Positions 19,010 through 24,203 of a stretch of 24,203 nucleotides of DNA are shown here, piece after piece. A program made the position numbers and the translations under genes. Origin of the DNA: Seison nebaliae. Its lineage: Eukaryota; Rotifera; Pararotatoria; Seisonacea; Seisonidae. The DNA is taken from the NCBI GenBank assembly GCA_023231475.1, contig JALJEE010002140.1, positions 1 through 24,203 of the forward strand, read 5' to 3'. Within the stretch, counting starts at the first letter, position 1; every line of letters starts with the position of its first letter. The notes beneath the pieces are model-generated. The model saw only the letters and a program-made list of their open reading frames with translations. It was not told where the DNA came from and did no database searches.

Positions 19010-21983
19010 ATGTCACAGCAAAACAGTCCCACACCAAATGTAGCAGCTGAAGCTCCATTTGCTACCGATTTCAATGACGATAATGCCACTCGAGCATCGT
19101 CACCAGAAGAGAAAAATCGTTCCACTCCAAATTCAGAGAGGTCGGATATGAAAAGTTAGAATTTTGGAAGATGTTTTCAAATGAATTCGAAGAATTTATT
19201 CAATCACTTTTTCAGATGATCAAAGTAGACAATCATCGGTAGCAAAAGAATTCGATTTACCTGACGAAACTAAATTGCCGACAGGTGGAAGAGGAAGTGC
19301 ATTCACGACCAGTGAAGATAATCCATTAGTTCCAGAAGATGCGAGTTATCGAGAACAGAAATCGAAACAAACATCGTTAGCCCATTCTCCGATAGAATCG
19401 CGTCATTCTGAAGAGAATACAGAGAATGATGTAAATTCGATGATTGAAGATGAGAAAAATGAATTATCAGATTTGGATAATTTCAAAGAGAAGAGTGATG
19501 ATAATTTGATGGATGATAAATCGGAAAATTCTGATGAGAATGAAGAGAGTAAAAAGGAGACGATGGAAAATGTTTTAGAGAGAAATTCTTCAAGAAACTC
19601 ATTGAAAAGTTCTACTAATAGTCATCATGAGAATGACAGTATTAATGATAAAAGTGAGAGTGATGATAATAATGAGAAGAGTGATAAAGATAGTATTAGT
19701 AGTCATGTGAATCAGACATATGATAAAGAGACTAGTGAAGAGAAACTTTTGATGAATAACAATGATAAATTGAGCGATAAGTTCGATGGTAATGATAGTA
19801 TTGATGGAAATGATCGACCAACATCAAACGATCCAGATAATGATTCAGTCGATGAGTCAAATAATAAACGTGATAATTTGGATGATGACAAAGATTCTCT
19901 ATCGAACAGATCAATCAAAGAAGACTTATCATCCAGATCAATTTCACCTCAATTAGAGAATTTAAATAAAAATATTATCGATGTTGATGAAATGATTCAA
20001 GAGAAGAAATCACCAGAATCATCTGTTCCTTCAGAATCACCCGTTCCATCTTCAACTAAATTAACATCTTCATCAACTACAGCAAAACCTCAAGAATTGC
20101 CTATAATTTCAAAATCACCAATTGCTCAATCGCCGATAGATAATAATTCGAAATCATTGACTAAATCTCCATTGGACAGTTCAATACCTAAACCAGCTAC
20201 CCCAGAAGAATTGAGTTCTGAAAGTGAACATTTGACGGTGAGAGAAAAGAAGAAGTCCAAAATTTACATTCCGATCGATCAGAAACCGTTACATAGTTTA
20301 AAGAAGAAGAAGGAATCGGTTAAGAAACCGGCGAAGGTAAAAGAAGAATCGAAGAAAGATGATCCATCGAAACTAAACAAACTAAAGAATTGGTTCGGTG
20401 GAAATGATTCGGAGGAGGAACAGAAAAAAATTGACGTCTCTTCTCAACGTCTCCATAAGAATGGTAACTCGAATAATCTTCGCGGAATGAGAAAACCGTC
20501 CGTATTACCAGCAATTCGAAAAGAGGAAAAATTTTTGAAATCTCATAAAAATGAGACATTGCCGAAACGTACGGCGAAAACGCCTCCCAGTTTAAAAGAT
20601 AATATTGGTAAATTATTGGTTGATCCGCAGAAGAATAAGAAAGGGGACGATATTTCTAAAACTGATAAATTACCTCCAAGAAAGATGATGGCAACTCCTA
20701 AATTGAAGAAAAGTAAAACTTCATCAATTGGAGGAGTGGAAATTATGAATAATCTTCAACAAAAATCTCTAACAAAACCATCTTCTAATGATAATGTGAA
20801 ATCGACGGAGACTCCGTTGAAGAAACCGGAAACAAGTTCTCGACTTTCAGAGAAGAAACCGTTAAAAAAGAGTAAGCCTAGTACACCGTTACCAATAAAT
20901 AAGGACGATGGTTTAAAAACACCAACGAGTACACAATTGAATTCAACAATAAATACCACTCGACAATCCATCATATCGAAAACACCCCAACTTTCTTCTT
21001 ACCCCATAACGCCGATATCGAATAAACCAGAAAAATTTGAAGAACCATTAAGAACTTCAGAAAACAAGAAAAAAATGGAAATAGAACCATCGTTAAAAGT
21101 GAATGATGAAGGCAAATCCGAAATCAAAAAACCAGAAAAAAGATCGATTTCTGCCAGTTCTCCTTCTCGAATACCAAAACTCACAGATAAACGAGCAGGT
21201 ATCGTTTATAATAAGAATCGGAATAATAAACATCATGGATATAAAACATTCCAATATTTCAAAGATCGAATTGCCATAGAGAAAGATCTCCCCAAATTAC
21301 ATTTAAGAGATTTCCAAACACCAGAGCAGAAAAGACAACAAGAAGTCAATCGATTGATGAGTCAATCACATTCTGGACGTTTATTCGACACAGTCAACCG
21401 TCGTCAATGGAATACAGGTCGTGGTTATATCAGCGATAGTTGTGATAGTCGAGCAAAGACTATGACAATTTCCAGAGATCCATCAGTAGAGAATTTGCAT
21501 AAATCGAAAATCCCTGTATCTAAACGACCACCCACACCATTAAGAAGACGTCAAATTCATCGATCCGTAGAGAATATGTGGGAGAATAAACAGAGAGGAC
21601 AACCACAAATTTTATCGCCGTTAGCGAAGAGAATTAATAATCAGTTGGCGACATTATCTGGTGGAGAAGAAGCGAGAATATATCGACGACCTTGGAATGA
21701 TTTGAATCGATCTATGAATTATCAATCGTCAAGACATCCCAATATGGTTGGTGTTTACGATTCGTCAGAAACGGAAGGGGAAGATTTATTATTGAAAAAT
21801 CGCTCACGCACAAAACGTCACAGCTCAACACATTCATTAAATTTGAACCATCCTGTCCAATTGAGAGGGAGAGACTCACGTAATTTATTATCTTCAGAAT
21901 TTTGGAAGGAATCGGCCAACGAAACGTTCTACCGATGTGAAGATGCGTTTATTACGAAATTGAAAGTTAATCCATTTCATTAG
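19010..21983 (+). CDS. Large disordered Ser/Lys/Asp-rich protein, 970 residues, 2 exons
   Basis: Exon 1 (19010-19154) and exon 2 (19216-21983) join in phase across a 61-nt intron (A|GTTAGA ... TTCAG). I do not recognise the family. Residues 1-100 are polar, beginning MSQQNSPTPNVAAEAP. From about 100 to 260 the chain is dominated by Ser, Asp, Asn and Glu (SDDNNEKSDKDS-type runs). Then follow Ser/Pro/Thr segments (SPVPSSTKLTSSSTT), Lys-rich linkers with many TP and SP sites (KTPTSTQ, RPPTPLRRR), and an Arg-rich, more ordered-looking C-terminus of about 270 residues (HGYKTFQYFKDRIAIEKDLP, RGYISDSCDSRAKT, NMVGVYDSSETEGED). Two SVEN motifs occur (DPSVENLH, HRSVENMW). The composition resembles cytoskeleton-associated scaffold proteins, but that is inference. 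AATAAA (21987-21992) begins 3 nt after the stop. Confidence 0.82.
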
Positions 21984-22935
21984 TTCAATAAATTTATATC
22001 TCATCTTTCTTTAGAGAACATCAAATCTTACCAAATCATTCATTATTATCGCATCATCGATAATTCTGATTTATGCGGCGACCAACATCTTTCAAGATCT
22101 ATTCTCTTGGATGGTCTAAACATTTGGATTTGAATTTAAAATTTTTTTGTTTTTATTTCATTGTCATGGTAACGATAATTCATTTTAACCAATATCTTTT
22201 TTGTCATTCGTAGAACAGATATCACAATTTTCGCCTAACCTAATTTTTACCAATTTCGGTTTTAGTTGAAACATATTTCTACAATTTATTGCCTATTCAC
22301 CTACATTAATTCTCTTTCTTTATTTGGAGGAGAGTCACTTTTACTCCTCAATTCGACAATTAATTGATTTATCTTATTTGCAAACTTATTCAAATATTAT
22401 TGAATTATTGAGAGAATGATTCCTTCCTCATATCATCTGATGATATACCTGATATATGTTGTTAAAGTTCATATAAAAAATTGAATAATTGAGAAGTGAA
22501 TTATTTGATAATGTAGATATTTGATAAGTGATAAATATAACTCATAATTTATTGAGAATTTTCTAAAAAAGAAAAGAAGAGGAGAAATAATATCATTATT
22601 AATAATGATCGGGAATATTGAAGGAAAAGTATTCGAATGATGTACAATATAAAAATTCGGATAATAATGGTAAAAGATTTGTTGATTGAATTAACTATGT
22701 GAATGTGATGGGAAACATTACTTTACATTTTGACAGACCACATTCCGTACAAAATAATTAATTAGATAAATACTTGATAAAATTAAGTTCATAAACTTTC
22801 TATGAAAGAAAATTAATGTGGATGATGATGAAACATTTCACTCAAATGAAACGTTTCAAATGATTTTGTCGTTGCTCGCACTAATTCTATAGATGACAAT
22901 GAATTCACCATCTATTAGTCAATGATTCAAATTGG
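21984..22935. other. Convergent intergenic region, no gene
   Basis: This 950 bp of AT-rich DNA separates the disordered-protein gene from the end of the last minus-strand gene. It holds AATAAA at 21987-21992 and a small inverted repeat ATATCATC-T-GATGATAT near 22430. All frames are broken by frequent stops. Confidence 0.55.
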
Positions 22936-23069
22936 TTAAGTTTCGATGGCAGCATCATTCGCATTGGAAGCTACTTGTTTCAGTGACGCTTGTTTCGCAG
23001 CAGCTAACGCCGTTTGCATAACTACTTTCAGTTCTTCGGGTGACAATCCAGATTTTAGCGTTCGACGAA
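22936..23069 (-). CDS. Distal terminal exon (alternative or separate gene end)
   Basis: On the minus strand a good 3' splice site (TTTGTAG, ending 23070) precedes 134 nt open to a stop at 22938-22936. The exon needs one base from upstream and then reads RRTLKSGLSPEELKVVMQTA, followed by an Ala/Gln-rich helix (LAAAKQASLKQVAS) and NANDAAIET. It is more GC-rich than its flanks and looks coding. Its entry phase is the same as that of the nearer terminal exon at 23440-23355, so both can follow the exon ending at 23486. The family is unknown. Confidence 0.55.
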
Positions 23070-23354
23070 CTACAAATAAAATATAAAAATTATTTGAAAT
23101 AATAAAAAAAGAATAATAATTTTTCAGAATTGGGAAAAAATATATTTCTTTTTTAACAACTCAACCAAAATTAATCTTTATATTTCCGTAATTATATGGA
23201 GGTTAAAAAAGGGATTATTATTTAGGTGAACAAGAATTGGATGATAGATAAATACCTCAAAATAAACTTTGCATGATAAATACTATGAGAAAAAATCTAC
23301 TTAATCGGAATTGATGGAAATGTATAAAAAATTCCAGTTATTGAAAAAGAAAGT
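23070..23354. other. AT-rich spacer between two terminal exons
   Basis: This is 285 bp of AT-rich DNA with T-runs on the minus strand suitable for the 3' splice site at 23070. If both terminal exons belong to one gene it is an intron for the distal form and a 3' UTR for the proximal form. Confidence 0.45.
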
Positions 23355-24203
23355 CTAACGAGATTTAGCTGTTGAAGCTGGACGTACTTTCCTTGGAGCA
23401 CCGTTCATATATGTCCCGTTCATTGTTCGATTTTCATTTGCTTCAAAAAAAATTCAAATTTATTTTCATGAAATTGAAGAAAAACCATTGGAATTCATTC
23501 GGAATCGATGTGCTGTTACATTATTGGATGAAACGGTTTTCACTAAAGTCTCCAGAATTTCCTTATCTCCATCTCCTACATATCGAACTGATGATCTTCT
23601 GTGAGATGGTTCATCGTTACTATAACCATTCGTACCATATTTATTGGTGGATGTACGATGTCTTGGCGTTTTGGTGGAACATGTTGGAATTTCAGAAGCT
23701 CTCGATGTCATCACATTACAAAATTGTCCATGGCGTAACGCTCTTCCAAATTCGTCATGTTCTTGATTGTAAGAATTCAAACACATCGTTGACGATGTAT
23801 TTCCATTAGTTAAGCGATTTCTCGTTTTTAAACTATCTTTATTTTTCATCGGAGTTTTTGCACGCATCGATCTCGAATCATCATCATTATTGAAATTTGA
23901 TTGATTCGTCATAATCACACTTCTCATTAATAAATCATCACTATCTCTTTCCTAAAGAAATCAAATTGATAAATTATCAATTTTAGAAATATAATTAGAA
24001 TCTTATTATCAATAATTCTGTGAAAGAGTTATCATTTTTTCTATTTAATTTGCCCCTTGGGGATTTGATTTATTAATAAAAAAAAAAAGAAAAAAATAAT
24101 TCAAAAAAAATATTAACATTCATCTGTGCGTCAGTTAGACATTGGTGTGATGTGGAAAATTTGCGACCAAAAGAATCCTTTCTATTTCCCAATTTATCAG
24201 TAA
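23355..24203 (-). CDS. 3' part of an unknown Ser/Arg/Asn-rich protein
   Basis: The gene enters from beyond 24203. Exons 24203-24118, 23951-23486 and 23440-23355 join in phase across introns of 166 and 45 nt, giving about 212 C-terminal residues. The chain is low-complexity and polar: SFGRKFSTSHQCLTDAQMN, DSDDLLMRSV, RAKTPMKNKDSLKTRNRL, TCSTKTPRHRTSTNKYG, GDGDKEILETLVKTVSS, and a basic end APRKVRPASTAKSR. I recognise no domain; the composition suggests a regulatory or cytoskeletal tail with several phosphorylation-type SP/TP and RxxS sites. The last intron is inferred from frame and fits a GTT donor and AAG acceptor. A different last exon lies at 22936-23069. The long A/T homopolymer in the first intron may be an assembly-sensitive spot. 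Confidence 0.6.

Noticed and set aside
24071-24117. Poly-A/poly-T run as retroposon tail
   Set aside because: It lies within an intron of the last gene and has no target-site duplication or element body beside it; simple AT-rich tract.

Overview
This is a compact, AT-rich (visibly about 70 % A+T) nuclear segment from an animal. The animal assignment rests on an ephrin-like guidance ligand, an AP-3 beta adaptin, a FAM161-type centriole/cilium protein, a beta-1 proteasome subunit, metazoan-type nuclear tRNAs and a small metallothionein. Genes are packed with gaps of tens to a few hundred bases, and most introns are only 41-65 nt. I cannot place the species. A small-bodied animal with a reduced genome (for example an acariform mite or another miniaturised lineage) fits, but nothing here decides it. 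I saw no mobile element, virus, CRISPR array or bacterial operon structure.

Layout: the first exon of an unknown minus-strand gene (1-130); tRNA-Ser(UGA) on + and tRNA-Lys(UUU) on -; an unexplained purine-rich stretch (about 760-1330); a nine-exon FAM161-family gene (1861-4387, +); a six-exon ankyrin-repeat gene (about 4644-5838, +); a two-exon metallothionein with a TATA box (6177-6436, +); an intronless ephrin-like gene (6882-7643, -); a 1.5 kb gap; RLP24/RSL24D1 (9133-9944, +) converging on PSMB6 (10103-10808, -), which diverges from an MPV17-family gene (11205-11741, +); an ambiguous small locus (about 12225-12895, +) converging on AP-3 beta (12912-16804, -), which diverges from METTL15 (17112-18264, +); a 970-residue disordered orphan protein (19010-21983, +); and the 3' end of another orphan gene with two possible terminal exons (22936-24203, -).

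The genes are mostly unrelated housekeeping functions: ribosome assembly, proteasome, mitochondrial rRNA methylation, endosomal sorting and organelle membrane. They lie in alternating divergent and convergent pairs that probably share promoters and 3' ends. Exon structures were built by hand from reading-frame continuity, GT-AG borders and family resemblance, and each gives an uninterrupted protein.

The most unusual signal is in the introns. Of the 32 introns I could model, 30 begin GTT instead of GTA or GTG, and nearly half end AAG. Meanwhile canonical GTAAG/GTGAG strings lie apparently unused inside exons. This points to a divergent 5' splice-site preference in this genome.
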